Counted from the first letter of the stretch, positions 16,937 through 25,649 are shown. The stretch is DNA of 64,000 bases from DATKXU01 sp035528905 (GCA_035528905.1 DATKXU010000052.1:6311-70310); one strand, 5' to 3'. Made by a program: numbers and translations. The notes: generated by a model from the letters alone, not told the origin.

Positions 16937-17533
16937 GTGAAGCTCATTGTCGGTCTAGGGAACCCGGGAAGAGAGTACCAGGGGACAAAGCACAACGTGG
17001 GGTTTGCCGCGATTGACATTCTTGCTCGGCGGCATGGCATACACGTCAGGTCGAGGCGGAATAAGGCCCTGGTCGGCGAGGGCTCAATCGGCGGAGTCCC
17101 GGTCATCCTCGCAAAGCCCCGGACTTTCATGAATCTGAGCGGCCAGGCGCTCGGAGGCCTGGTCCGGCGCTGCAGGCTCGACCTTTCGGACATAGTAGTT
17201 ATATGCGATGACGTAAATCTGCCGGTCGGGCGTCTGCGAGTCAAGGCGGGAGGATCGGCCGGCGGGCACAAGGGACTTCGCTCCATCATCCACAGCCTCG
17301 GCACACAGGAATTTGCCAGGATTCGCATCGGCATCGGGCCGCCGAGCGGTGACATGGTTGACTATGTGCTAAGCAGGTTTCGCAAGGCGGAGCGAAGAAT
17401 AGTCTCGGAGGTTGTCGGCAGAGCAGCAGACGCAGCGGAGACAATTCTTACAACCGGCATTGAGCAAGCAATGAACCGGTTCAACGCACCCGTGACGCCT
17501 ATCCGGTCACGGCAAGATGAATCCGAAGCTTGA
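16937..17533 (+). CDS. pth: Peptidyl-tRNA hydrolase
   Basis: Recycles peptidyl-tRNAs dropped by ribosomes. GTG start at 16937. Catalytic and binding residues are present: Asn in GLGNPGREY, His in GTKHNVGF, Asp in VICDDVNLPVG, and the GGSAGGHKGLRS loop. 198 residues, normal size. Third gene of the glmU-prs-pth operon; a strong new promoter begins at its end (17530). Confidence 0.96.
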   Translation: MKLIVGLGNPGREYQGTKHNVGFAAIDILARRHGIHVRSRRNKALVGEGSIGGVPVILAKPRTFMNLSGQALGGLVRRCRLDLSDIVVICDDVNLPVGRLRVKAGGSAGGHKGLRSIIHSLGTQEFARIRIGIGPPSGDMVDYVLSRFRKAERRIVSEVVGRAADAAETILTTGIEQAMNRFNAPVTPIRSRQDESEA

Positions 17534-17558
17534 CAAGCAAAAATCGAAGTGCTATATT
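17530..17558 (+). promoter_or_regulatory. Consensus promoter for the small membrane protein
   Basis: Perfect TTGACA (17530-17535), 17-bp spacer, TATATT (17553-17558). It overlaps the 3' end of pth and gives a leader of about 36 bases before ATG 17601. Confidence 0.7.
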
Positions 17559-17600
17559 CGCTTGTGGTTTTCCGAAAAGCAGTCGCTAGGAGGTATTTTG

Positions 17601-17852
17601 ATGCTTAAGATTGACCCGAAGGCTGAGATCAGCCCCGCCGTGGCAGTGGTTGTCATTATCATAGTCCTCTCGGTTGCCGCCTCTCTCCTATGGTACTTCA
17701 TCTTTCACTCACCTTCCGCAGCACCCACCGGACAGCAGCCCATAGGAGCAATCGGCGTGACCTCACCAGGTACTCCTGCTCCAGTTCGAGCGCTAGCTGC
17801 AACCCCCACGTTGTCACCGCCGCCCGCACTATCGGCACCTGGATCTCGCTAG
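17601..17852 (+). CDS. Small single-pass membrane protein with Pro/Ala-rich tail
   Basis: 83 residues; ATG with a consensus taggaggt Shine-Dalgarno. Short cytoplasmic N-end (MLKIDPKAEISP), one strong helix (AVAVVVIIIVLSVAASLLWYF), then an extracytoplasmic tail of Pro, Ala, Thr and Ser with no fold visible. The strong promoter and ribosome site suggest high expression. The helix-plus-linker layout recalls proteins that tether partners to the membrane, but the function is unknown. Confidence 0.65.
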   Translation: MLKIDPKAEISPAVAVVVIIIVLSVAASLLWYFIFHSPSAAPTGQQPIGAIGVTSPGTPAPVRALAATPTLSPPPALSAPGSR

Positions 17853-17868
17853 ACGGGCTTGACAATAG

Positions 17869-17894
17869 AGGGGGTACGGCCTGCCGTACCCCCT
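17869..17894 (+). terminator. Strong 12-bp hairpin after the small membrane protein gene
   Basis: AGGGGGTACGGC (17869-17880) pairs perfectly with GCCGTACCCCCT (17883-17894) around a 2-base centre. It lies just after the stop codon and before thiE. There is no T-tract, so it may be a palindromic repeat that also limits transcription. Confidence 0.5.
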
Positions 17895-17946
17895 CCGTGT
17901 TCGATGTTCCGAACCACACAGTCCACTCGCATTACGCCATTTCCCG

Positions 17947-18582
17947 ATGATAGAAGGCATTTATGTAATCACAGATGAGAGACTTGTGCCGGGTAGAACT
18001 CACCTGGAAATCGCAAGGGCGGCACTGGCAGGCGGCGCTTCGGCCATCCAGTTGAGGGACAAGCACGCCTCGGATGAGTACCTGATTCAGGCCGGTCTTC
18101 AGATTCGCGAGCTTACGTCCGCTGCCGGAGCGCTGTTCATCGTGAACGACCGGGTAGAGGTCGCCCTTGCATGCGGCGCCGACGGCATCCACTTAGGCCA
18201 GGGTGACCTTCCCGCCCCTGATCTCCGCCCGCTCCTCGCCGGCAAGATTCTCGGCGTCTCCGTCGCAACCGCCGAAGAGGCGGCTCGAGCCCGGTCGGAC
18301 GGAGCAGACTACCTGGGCGTAGGGCCGATTTTTGCTACCTCTACGAAGACGGATGCAGGCGAGCCCGTCGGCACACGCCGGATACGGATCATGCGGTCGG
18401 CATCGAGCGGACTGCCGATTGTCGCCATCGGGGGAATCAACGAAAACAACCTGGCGCAGGTCGCGAGGGATGGCGCCGACGCGGCAGCCGTCATCTCCGC
18501 CGTCGTCTGCGCGGACGACATGGTGGAAGCCACACGCCGATTGGTCCGAATCTGGGAGAAGGCCCGGGTTTCAGGAGTCTAG
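17947..18582 (+). CDS. thiE: Thiamine-phosphate synthase
   Basis: Joins HMP-PP and the thiazole phosphate to form thiamine phosphate. 211 residues with the TIM-barrel hallmarks: IQLRDKHAS (Arg/Lys for pyrophosphate), IVNDRVEVALACGADGIHLGQGDLP, the GPIFATSTKTDAG loop, and VAIGGINENN phosphate site. ATG at 17947. No TPP riboswitch signature is seen in the 50 bases between the hairpin and the start, and no other thi gene is in the window. Confidence 0.95.
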   Translation: MIEGIYVITDERLVPGRTHLEIARAALAGGASAIQLRDKHASDEYLIQAGLQIRELTSAAGALFIVNDRVEVALACGADGIHLGQGDLPAPDLRPLLAGKILGVSVATAEEAARARSDGADYLGVGPIFATSTKTDAGEPVGTRRIRIMRSASSGLPIVAIGGINENNLAQVARDGADAAAVISAVVCADDMVEATRRLVRIWEKARVSGV

Positions 18583-18599
18583 GTGATCTCCACTAGCTC

Positions 18600-20597
18600 C
18601 TACAGCCCGGCGTACATTCCGGCCAGCTTCTTCTCGCGGGCGTCGTCCCCGGCGGCGTAACGCCTCATCAGGCCATCGAAGCCCTTGTAGAGATTCAGCG
18701 CCGCGCCCTCGTACATCTTCGAAATCTCCGCGCGCTTCTCGGGCGTCATCTGGGAGTATGCTCCCGCGGCGTCTTTGGACGCCCGAACCCGATACGCATC
18801 GAATGCCCGAAGCGCCTCCGCCACGTATGCCCGCTCGAAGTCGGCATCGGCTTCTCTACGCAGCCGCGCCTGCATCACCCTCAGCAAATGGAGCGGCTTC
18901 CTCAATTCCTCCGGAAGCTCAACGGTTCTTAACGCGTCGTCCGCCGGAGTCCCGAAAGCATTCGGGACGGATCGCCCAGTCGCATCCGAGGGCCATCCGC
19001 CCTCCATCACCAGCTCAACTCGCGCGTCTTTCGGCAGCGCATCGTATGGGAGCGTCACATGATCGGGCGCGCTCGGCTTCCATTTGCGTCCATTCACCCT
19101 GAGCGATCGGATCCGAGGGCCGCCATTCTTCACTGAGAGCCAGATCCTCTTCTCTCCCCAGCGAATCGGCTCCTTCTGGACGTACTGCTCAATTGAGGGA
19201 GGGATATGCGGGTAGAGCGTGAGGCCGTCCGCCCGGTAGACATACTCGAAAAGCCCTCGCACGGTGGCGGCCGGGATTCCGAGGGCGTCGTAGCACAGGT
19301 TCGTGAGCCGCTTGTGGAACCACACGGTCTTGCCGAAATCCTTGAGCGGCGCGTCCATCTGGAAGTCGTCGGCGAGCTTCATCGAACGCAGATTCGAGCG
19401 GCGGACATCCTCATACTTGCCGAGCCGGTAATAGGCCAACATCGCGCGCGCCTCCACGGTTGACCATGCGCCGCCATTGACCCAGCGCCCGTACTCCCAG
19501 ATGCCGCTCAGGTCCCTGCTGCCCCATGCCTCGTAGGTGTCATCGAGCGACGGGTAGTTGGTTATGATGAAGTCGTAGGGCCGCAGCCCCGGTATTGAGG
19601 CGATTTGGGCATATATCCGCTCGGATTGAGCCTGATCAGCCGCTCGGAAGGCGATGGCGTCAACATTGACGACGGACTCGAAATAGCCGTATTTCTCCTG
19701 GCCCAGGACGCCGTGCTTCGTCCCGTCCGGCTCCAGCGACTTCACGAAATAGCCATCCGGCGCTATCAACTGCGCCAGGGACTCCCGGGTCTTCTTCCGC
19801 CGCGCCTCGTAGAGCGCCGTCTTCCCGGCACTCCCGGCCAGTTTCTCCAACTCTACCATGCGATCGAGAGCTGCGAGATAGGTGACGGATAGCCCGGCCA
19901 GGTATCCCTTGCCGAAGCTGCCATCGGGCAGGCGCACTCCGCCGTAACTCGGTGCCAGGAGGTTCGACGCCGGCCCGGCCAGGAAAAGCCCGCTCTTCCC
20001 GTCGCGGCGAGTCTCGATGAACCTGCACGCGCGCTCGAGGTTAGGCAGGTAGCGGCGAATAGCGTCCCGGTCGCGGCTGATGAGCAGCAGCTCCGCCTGC
20101 ATGACCACTCCCGCTGCGGTGAACTCAAACCCCCAGTCGTGAATCTTCCAGTTGCAGTCTCCCTGGACGTATATCGCGCCCGTGGGTTTAGCTACGTCGC
20201 ACAATGCGCCTTCCGGGGCGATGAAGCCTGTGTGAATGCACTTCTTCTGTCCGTCGCCCTGGTGCTTGAACCACATGTCCTGCGAGTTCTGGAGGAACGT
20301 CAGCCAGGGCTCCTGCAGGAACGGAATGGCGCAGTACGTCGTGCCGTAGGAGTTCTGGACCCACCAGCCCGGCCATCTGGAGCCTTCGATGAGGCAGTCC
20401 CAATCCGGGTAGTAGAGCATCGAGATATTCGGCGAATCCGGGTTCGGGTGGAAAAAGTCGAAGGAGCGATCAATCAGGCGGAGGTACTCCACGTCGCCCC
20501 TGCCGCTGCAGTATCGGCCCCGATATTCGCCGGCGGATACCCCGCCTGCGGCGACGCCCAATAGGATTATTAAGATGATAATTCCTGCAGCTCTCAT
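18600..20597 (-). CDS. Secreted alpha/alpha-barrel glycosidase-like protein
   Basis: 665 residues with a signal peptide (IIILIILLGVAAGGVSAGE). Trp/Tyr-rich motifs (YYPDWDCLIEGSRWPGWWVQ, NWKIHDWGFEFTAAGV, WEYGRWVNGGAWSTVEARAM) and long paired helices point to a six-hairpin glycosidase fold such as those of GH78/GH15-like clans, with a beta-sandwich-like segment near residues 470-540. The exact GH family is not recognised. The C-terminus (after about 560) is helical and may be a separate module. Convergent with thiE. Confidence 0.6.
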   Translation of the reverse strand: MRAAGIIILIILLGVAAGGVSAGEYRGRYCSGRGDVEYLRLIDRSFDFFHPNPDSPNISMLYYPDWDCLIEGSRWPGWWVQNSYGTTYCAIPFLQEPWLTFLQNSQDMWFKHQGDGQKKCIHTGFIAPEGALCDVAKPTGAIYVQGDCNWKIHDWGFEFTAAGVVMQAELLLISRDRDAIRRYLPNLERACRFIETRRDGKSGLFLAGPASNLLAPSYGGVRLPDGSFGKGYLAGLSVTYLAALDRMVELEKLAGSAGKTALYEARRKKTRESLAQLIAPDGYFVKSLEPDGTKHGVLGQEKYGYFESVVNVDAIAFRAADQAQSERIYAQIASIPGLRPYDFIITNYPSLDDTYEAWGSRDLSGIWEYGRWVNGGAWSTVEARAMLAYYRLGKYEDVRRSNLRSMKLADDFQMDAPLKDFGKTVWFHKRLTNLCYDALGIPAATVRGLFEYVYRADGLTLYPHIPPSIEQYVQKEPIRWGEKRIWLSVKNGGPRIRSLRVNGRKWKPSAPDHVTLPYDALPKDARVELVMEGGWPSDATGRSVPNAFGTPADDALRTVELPEELRKPLHLLRVMQARLRREADADFERAYVAEALRAFDAYRVRASKDAAGAYSQMTPEKRAEISKMYEGAALNLYKGFDGLMRRYAAGDDAREKKLAGMYAGL

Positions 20598-20607
20598 ATC
20601 GTGAATC

Positions 20608-20736
20608 CTACTCGTACTCGTATATCGTGACGAGTGACGAGTGAGGAGTGATTCTGGATGCTGGATGCTGGATGCTGGATGCTGGATGTTCTCTCCCTTT
20701 CCCCCATTCTCCCATTCTCCCTGTCTCCCCGTCGTC
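20608..20736. repeat. Long heptamer array with octamer tail
   Basis: From 20627: GTGACGA twice, GTGAGGA, GTGATTC, TGGATGC four times, TGGATGT (to 20689). Octamers follow at 20705: CATTCTCC twice, CTGTCTCC, CCGTCGTC. The preceding CTACTCGTACTCG stretch is the reverse complement of a motif at 39.05 kb. Confidence 0.9.
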
Positions 20737-20754
20737 CCCAGCCCTCAATAGCCC

Positions 20755-20967
20755 CTGAGGTGGCCCGTATCGGTCAGCCCTGCGAGCACGGAGCCGAATC
20801 CGGAAGGTCCGCGCGACCTCACGCCCAAATGTCTGCGCCTTCGGTGGCTCGTGTACCCGTGGGTTATGTGGCTCGCTCTCGGCCGCCTCTTCTGGTGTCT
20901 GACATGCTTCGTCATACGCGAGAACATTCGCCGGAAGGCGCGATCAATCCTGCGCAGGCAAACCTAA
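20755..20967 (+). pseudogene. Possible gene fragment with a Trp-rich membrane segment
   Basis: Frame without ATG/GTG/TTG at its start; it reads KCLRLRWLVYPWVMWLALG and then RLFWCLTCFVIRENIRRK before a TAA that lies inside the direct repeat at 20961. It has the composition of a membrane-helix end of a real protein. No family recognised; could be chance. Confidence 0.2.
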
Positions 20968-21029
20968 CCCCCTGACGCCCCTTCGACAAACTCAGGGCAG
21001 GCCTTCCCGAAACGGGAAGGGGGAAATAC
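20961..21029 (+). repeat. Left 69-bp direct repeat of the EVE/nuclease cassette
   Basis: Begins AACCTAACCCCCTG and ends GGGGGAAATAC. It contains GCCC..CTTCGACAAACTCAGGGC and the hairpin CCTTCCCG-AAA-CGGGAAGG (21002-21020). The right copy is at 22989-23058, with few substitutions and one indel. Confidence 0.9.
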
Positions 21030-21042
21030 CGGCTAGACACCC

Positions 21043-21070
21043 TTGACGGCTGGCCCTAGTATGCTGTACC
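21043..21070 (+). promoter_or_regulatory. Tentative promoter of the EVE cassette
   Basis: TTGACG (21043-21048), 16-bp spacer, TGC-TGTACC (-10 at 21065-21070). Weak -10 match. Confidence 0.3.
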
Positions 21071-21124
21071 ATGCCGGTGGCCTCACACGTGCAAGTGCGA
21101 CTTCTAGTGGAAGGAGACCCTCCG

Positions 21125-21607
21125 ATGTCCAATTACTGGATGGTTGTTACCAGCCCGGAGGACTTTGCCGTGAGCCGCGAACTTGGTTATCCAGTGAGTG
21201 GATTCAAGGATAACCGGCGAGGTAGGCGGATCTACGCTATGGAGCCCGGCGACCAGATCGTTTACTATATCAACCGGATACACAAGTTCGGCGCGGTCAC
21301 CGAGGTAGCGGGCCGACCCTATCGAGACGACAAGACGCGGATATGGGTGGAGACAGACGAGATCTGGCCGCTGCGCATACCCCTTAAGCTCCACGCAATC
21401 CTGGACGACGAGCAACTTGTGGATGTCCGCAGGCTTCTACCCAAGCTTTCGTTCGTCACCGAGCGGATTCGGCAAACCGGGTGGGGCGTAGCTTTCCAGG
21501 GCAGCCTGCACAGAATCCCAGAGGACGACTTCGAACTGATAGCCTCAGAGATTCGAAGGGCCGCTCACCCACGGATCGAGCCCAGGCACGGTCAAGCCGA
21601 TGACTGA
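21125..21607 (+). CDS. EVE-domain protein (predicted modified-base reader)
   Basis: 160 residues forming essentially one EVE (PUA-like) domain: NYWMVVTSPEDFAVSRELG at the start, GDQIVYYINRIHKFGAVTEV in the core, PLRIPLKLHAILD, and the closing FQGSLHRIPEDDFELI. EVE domains bind modified cytosine or adenine bases and are found in modification-dependent restriction systems. ATG at 21125 has an aaggag site 8 bases upstream. It overlaps the next gene by 8 bases, so the three cassette genes are probably cotranscribed. Which base is read is unknown. Confidence 0.85.
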   Translation: MSNYWMVVTSPEDFAVSRELGYPVSGFKDNRRGRRIYAMEPGDQIVYYINRIHKFGAVTEVAGRPYRDDKTRIWVETDEIWPLRIPLKLHAILDDEQLVDVRRLLPKLSFVTERIRQTGWGVAFQGSLHRIPEDDFELIASEIRRAAHPRIEPRHGQADD

Positions 21608-22076
21608 GGGTGAGGCCAAGGCAGCGATCATGGAGCTTGAGCTGGAGGCGGCCTCGCTTCACGACCGCCTTGGAGAGATGGCTCAAGCTATCGGCACGTG
21701 GATGGGCTACAATGCTCACATTCGGCACAAGGTGACACCAGAGCACTCGGTGGAGCTTGACGTAGCATGGCTCAGAGGGAAGAACCCGGACGTAGGAATC
21801 GAGATTCAGATCGGCGGCAGCATCGTAGAGGCGAAGGACAGGCTCGATCAGGCACGCCGCTTCAATTACCGCAAGGTAATCATGGTTATAGAGGAAGATC
21901 AACTCGACAAGTTGAACGACCGCGTAAAGTTCGACGAACTTCGATTCTGGCTCGATGCGTGGTCAATACAGGCGGTGTACAGGCTGTATACCGCTGGACA
22001 GGAGTTTTTCTCTCTCTACGAACGGCTGGATGAGTCAAGGTACGTAGACCGCCAGAAGCTGGAATTGGTGAAGTAG
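21600..22076 (+). CDS. PD-(D/E)XK-like small nuclease-fold protein
   Basis: 158 residues. The N-terminus is helical; the core reads SVELDVAWLRG...VGIEIQIGGS, matching a PD-(D/E)XK strand pair with Asp in ELDVAW and Glu in EIQ, where the usual Lys is replaced by Gln. It is followed by helix AKDRLDQARRF and strand KVIMVIEED. The substitution may mean altered metal chemistry or a non-catalytic partner. Translationally coupled to the EVE gene (ATG inside its last codons). Not assigned to a named family. Confidence 0.55.
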   Translation: MTEGEAKAAIMELELEAASLHDRLGEMAQAIGTWMGYNAHIRHKVTPEHSVELDVAWLRGKNPDVGIEIQIGGSIVEAKDRLDQARRFNYRKVIMVIEEDQLDKLNDRVKFDELRFWLDAWSIQAVYRLYTAGQEFFSLYERLDESRYVDRQKLELVK

Positions 22077-22090
22077 GGCTGGGGAGTGAC

Positions 22091-22927
22091 ATGGGCAATC
22101 AGAATCCCCTTACAAGCATTTTCTCCGAAGCGGAGATCGCCAAGCTCGAGCAGGGGAAATGCCTTGTCTCAGATGGGCCGGCGGATGAGTCCGTCCAGTA
22201 CATCTTGACAGACGAGTTTCATCGGGACTTTCAGCTCGCGCTGGCAGCGTGGTTCGCGCTAGCCCAAGAGAAGTGCTGCGGTGACCATTTTTGCCAAAGG
22301 CTGAGGACAACGGTGAACAGTTGGGCGAGTTTCCTGCAAGTAGTCGGCGAATTGACGGCGGGACACTTCTTGTATGAGAACGTAGATAGCAAAGTGGAGT
22401 ATCGCTGTGCCGACGGGGGAGCCGACTTCAAATGCCCGCTGAAGGGAACTCCTCTCTACTGCGAGGTCAAGACGCTTGTAGGCGGCAATCCGCCAGGTAC
22501 ATATTCAGGTGGCGTCAGGCAAGCTACGAGTCGACTCCGAGAGGATATTGACGCTTGCTGCAAGCAGTTAGACAGAGGGCATACGAATCTGGCGCTTATG
22601 GTAGACTGGTGGCGGCCAGGCATAAGGTACACGCACTTAAAAGAGGCCCTATGGGGCAGGGAGGTCCTAACCGTTCCGATGAATGGGAGCGGACCAGAAT
22701 GGGTCCGTCTGCGCGACGGCAAGTTTGGGCCGAAACAAATGACCCGCATCGGGGCTGTCGGCGTGCTTCGGTCCCGCGGCGACCGCCCTCACGCATGGTT
22801 TCTTCATAATCGATCCGCTCAGAATCCGATTGCACCGGAGCTCCTGGATCCCTATTCTCAACTAATGCCAAACGGCAGCTGGCGCAACGGAACTCCCGAC
22901 CAGCCGCGTCCTGAGTCCAACAGCTAA
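22091..22927 (+). CDS. PD-(D/E)XK-like nuclease, predicted effector of the EVE cassette
   Basis: 278 residues; a ggggag site precedes ATG. The region GGADFKCPLKGTPLYCEVKTL (key residues Asp in ADF, Glu and Lys in EVK) is a canonical PD-(D/E)XK active site at about residues 110-130, followed by a helix RQATSRLREDIDACCKQL. The C-terminal part contains PHAWFLHN and no known domain. With an EVE reader and a second nuclease-like protein, it probably forms a type IV-like restriction unit; this is inference. Confidence 0.6.
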   Translation: MGNQNPLTSIFSEAEIAKLEQGKCLVSDGPADESVQYILTDEFHRDFQLALAAWFALAQEKCCGDHFCQRLRTTVNSWASFLQVVGELTAGHFLYENVDSKVEYRCADGGADFKCPLKGTPLYCEVKTLVGGNPPGTYSGGVRQATSRLREDIDACCKQLDRGHTNLALMVDWWRPGIRYTHLKEALWGREVLTVPMNGSGPEWVRLRDGKFGPKQMTRIGAVGVLRSRGDRPHAWFLHNRSAQNPIAPELLDPYSQLMPNGSWRNGTPDQPRPESNS

Positions 22928-22988
22928 CTGCCTTGATTGCGGACAGCCAACGTAACCCGATGCGGATGCCGCATTGGTGAATGGGATT

Positions 22989-23058
22989 AACCTAACCCCC
23001 TGGACTGCCCTTCGACAAACTCGGGGCAGGCCTTCCCGAAACGGGAAGGGGGAAATAC
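22989..23058 (+). repeat. Right 70-bp direct repeat of the EVE/nuclease cassette
   Basis: Second copy of the 20961-21029 element, same orientation, ending in the same CCTTCCCG-AAA-CGGGAAGG hairpin and GGGGGAAATAC. The start-to-start distance is 2,028 bp. Confidence 0.9.
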
Positions 23059-23137
23059 GCCCCTCTCCCGTGTGAAGGTTCCCCCTCATTCGGGCGTCTA
23101 ATGGGATAGAACACCAGCGGGCTAAGTCCCGCAGAAC

Positions 23138-23209
23138 TGTCATTCTGAGTCCTATGGACGAAGAATCTCGGTGTGGGCAGGTAGATCCTTCACGTCGTTC
23201 AGGATGACA
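23138..23209. repeat. 72-bp MITE-like element with terminal inverted repeats
   Basis: Ends TGTCATTCTGA (23138-23148) and TCAGGATGACA (23199-23209), with internal CGAAGAATCTCG and GATCCTTC. It lies between the right direct repeat and the VIT-VWA gene. Confidence 0.75.
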
Positions 23210-23235
23210 AAGACCCGATCCAGGAGGAATCCGAG

Positions 23236-25623
23236 ATGTCAAACCCCATTCGCTACCTACTTGCGACTGGACTTTTCGCACTGCTTTTTGCCGCAGGTGT
23301 GTCTTCCACGCGCGCTGACGGCATTCTGATCCCAGTCCGGCAGCCGACTGGAGACGTCTTCTCGGTAAAGTACCACCATGTGGACGTTTTCATTGACGGC
23401 CAGGCCGCGACCACGAAAGTTGACCAGATATTCCACAACGAAACCAACCATGAGGAGGAAGGAACGTACATCTTCCCGCTGCCAAAGGGCGCCGCGATCC
23501 ATAAGTTCTCCATGTTCATCGGCGAGAAGGAGCAGCAGGGCAAAATCCTCGGCCGCGATGAGGCCCGCCGGCTCTACGAGTCCATCGTGCGGCGGCGCAA
23601 GGACCCGGCGCTCCTGGAATACATGGATCACAATACCTTCCGCGCGAGGGTCTATCCCATCCCGGCGAACGGGGACAAGCGCATCCGCCTGGAATACACC
23701 GAGCTGGTCGGGAAGACGAACAACCTCTGCCGCTACGTCTATCCGCTCAGCACCGAGCGATTCTCCGCCAAGCCGCTTGAGGATGTGCGGATCACAATTC
23801 ACCTGAGATCCAGGACCCCGATCAGCAACATCTATTCTCCCTCTCACGTCGTGCAGACCGAGCAGAGGAAGCCCACCGAAGCGACCGTCACCTGGACGGC
23901 AAAGAATGTGAAGCCGGACCAGGACCTCATCCTCTACTACAGCCTGCAGGACAGGGAAATCCCGCTCGACGTGCTGGCGTTCAACGACGGCAAGGGCAAA
24001 GGCTACTTCATGCTCCTCGCCAGCCCGAAAGTGGGAGAAGACGGCCGGGTCATGCCGAAGAACGTTGTCTTCGTACTCGACAGGACGGGCAGCATGGCGG
24101 GCGAGAAGATCGTCCAGGCAAAGGGCGCGCTCAAGTACTGCCTGAACTCCCTGAAGCCGCAGGACCGCTTCAGCCTCATCACGTTTAACGAGAGCCCCGA
24201 TCTGCTGTGGGACAGTCTGAAGCCGGCGTCGAAGGCGAACGTGGACAAGGCGCTCGATGTCGTGGAGCGTCTGGATGCCTCGGGCGGCACGAACCTGAAC
24301 GACGCGCTGCTGAAGGTATTGGAGCTCTATCGTGGAAGACTGGACGGCAATTTCGCCGTACTCATCACGGACGGGCTGCCGACGGTCGGCGAACTGAACA
24401 TCGAAAAAATCTTGTGGAATGCCAAGGAGACCAATTTCAACAACGCGAGGATCTTCACATTCGGAGTCGGCTATGATATGGATACACACCTGCTCGACCT
24501 TATAGCCGAGCAAAGCGGCGGCCAGCCGGAGTACGTCCTCCCGAATGAGGACATCGAAGCGAAGGTATCCGGCTTCTTCGCGCGCGTGAGCGAGCCGGTG
24601 CTGACCGACCTGAGCATCAAGGCCGCGGGCGTGCGGATTTCCGAGATGTTTCCGTCCGATCCGCTGCCCGATCTGTTCAAGGGGACTCAGCTTATCGTCC
24701 TCGGCAGGTACGACGGCCAAGGAAGGGCGACTTTCACCCTGTCCGGCAAGACGGCAAAGGGCGTCCGAAGCTGGCACACCACAGCCAATATGCCCGCGGA
24801 AGACAGGGAAAAGGACTTCATCCCTCAGATTTGGGCCGCGCGGAAGATCGGCTTCCTCCTGGATCAGGTTCGGCTGCACAGGAGCGATGAGCTGATCAAG
24901 GAAATCGTCCAGCTCTCCAAGGAATGGGGCATACCGACGGAGTTCACGTCTTTCTTTGTGGACGAACCTATGATATCGTATGCGGATGCGCACGCGAGGG
25001 CTATGGATGCGATTACGGTAGCACGCGAGAAGCATACGGGTTCATGGGGCGTTTCTCAGAGCGTAAATGCCGGTGCGCTGAAGCAGCAGGCCCAGGTGAT
25101 GGCGGCTCCCACTTCAGCGCCAATGGGTCCGGCAGGCGGTGGAACAGGACCCGGCGGCAGGCTCGGAAATGTCCGCGCGTATTTCGACAAGGAAGGGAAG
25201 CCTGTGCCGGTTGACCGGATTCAGAATATCGCCACGCGGACGTTCTACCAGCGGGGCAGCCAGTGGGTGGACAGCCAGGCCGAAGACCAAACCTTGAAGA
25301 CGGTGCAGATAAAGCAGTTCAGCGACGCGCATTTCAAGTTGCTCGCCGCACGTCCGGATCTCAACAAGTACCAGCGCCTCGGGAACATGAGGATCTTCCT
25401 GAACAGGCAGGTTGTGGAGATAGGACCTGAGGGCAAGGAAGACCTGACCGACGCCGAGCTGAAGGCCATAGTCGGCAATGCCAAGGCAAGCGGCCCGGTG
25501 CTCGTGGCCTCATCCCGGGAAAGGAAATCGCTCTCAGGCGGCGCGGCCGCTGTGACCTTGCTCATGGGCTTCCTGGCAGCGGGGCAGGCGATCCGGAGGA
25601 GCGTCGTGCGGCCGATGAAATAG
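23236..25623 (+). CDS. VIT and von Willebrand A domain surface protein
   Basis: 795 residues. Signal peptide (LLATGLFALLFAAGVSSTRA); VIT domain about residues 30-165 (VDVFIDGQAATTKVDQIFHN, NTFRARVYPIPANGDKRIRL); VWA domain about 270-450 with MIDAS-type residues DRTGSM, the Thr in GGTNLNDAL and Asp in VLITDGLPT; then a beta-rich region, a linker and a C-terminal helix followed by Arg residues (likely membrane or sorting anchor). It matches the inter-alpha-trypsin-inhibitor-like proteins of bacteria, thought to act in adhesion or metal-dependent binding. An aggaggaa site precedes ATG 23236. Confidence 0.9.
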   Translation: MSNPIRYLLATGLFALLFAAGVSSTRADGILIPVRQPTGDVFSVKYHHVDVFIDGQAATTKVDQIFHNETNHEEEGTYIFPLPKGAAIHKFSMFIGEKEQQGKILGRDEARRLYESIVRRRKDPALLEYMDHNTFRARVYPIPANGDKRIRLEYTELVGKTNNLCRYVYPLSTERFSAKPLEDVRITIHLRSRTPISNIYSPSHVVQTEQRKPTEATVTWTAKNVKPDQDLILYYSLQDREIPLDVLAFNDGKGKGYFMLLASPKVGEDGRVMPKNVVFVLDRTGSMAGEKIVQAKGALKYCLNSLKPQDRFSLITFNESPDLLWDSLKPASKANVDKALDVVERLDASGGTNLNDALLKVLELYRGRLDGNFAVLITDGLPTVGELNIEKILWNAKETNFNNARIFTFGVGYDMDTHLLDLIAEQSGGQPEYVLPNEDIEAKVSGFFARVSEPVLTDLSIKAAGVRISEMFPSDPLPDLFKGTQLIVLGRYDGQGRATFTLSGKTAKGVRSWHTTANMPAEDREKDFIPQIWAARKIGFLLDQVRLHRSDELIKEIVQLSKEWGIPTEFTSFFVDEPMISYADAHARAMDAITVAREKHTGSWGVSQSVNAGALKQQAQVMAAPTSAPMGPAGGGTGPGGRLGNVRAYFDKEGKPVPVDRIQNIATRTFYQRGSQWVDSQAEDQTLKTVQIKQFSDAHFKLLAARPDLNKYQRLGNMRIFLNRQVVEIGPEGKEDLTDAELKAIVGNAKASGPVLVASSRERKSLSGGAAAVTLLMGFLAAGQAIRRSVVRPMK

Positions 25624-25649
25624 CGTCTCCGCTTGCCACCTGCATCTCA

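Noticed and set aside
17895..17946. TPP riboswitch upstream of thiE
   Set aside because: Only about 50 bases are available and no CTGAGA or related core is seen.
20627..20689. Heptamer arrays as a CRISPR array
   Set aside because: Units are 7 bp, tandem and without spacers; no cas gene is in the window.
23257..25035. 592-codon minus-strand open frame opposite the VIT-VWA gene
   Set aside because: The plus strand encodes a clear full-length VIT-VWA protein; the antisense frame has no recognisable domain and arises from GC-rich third positions.
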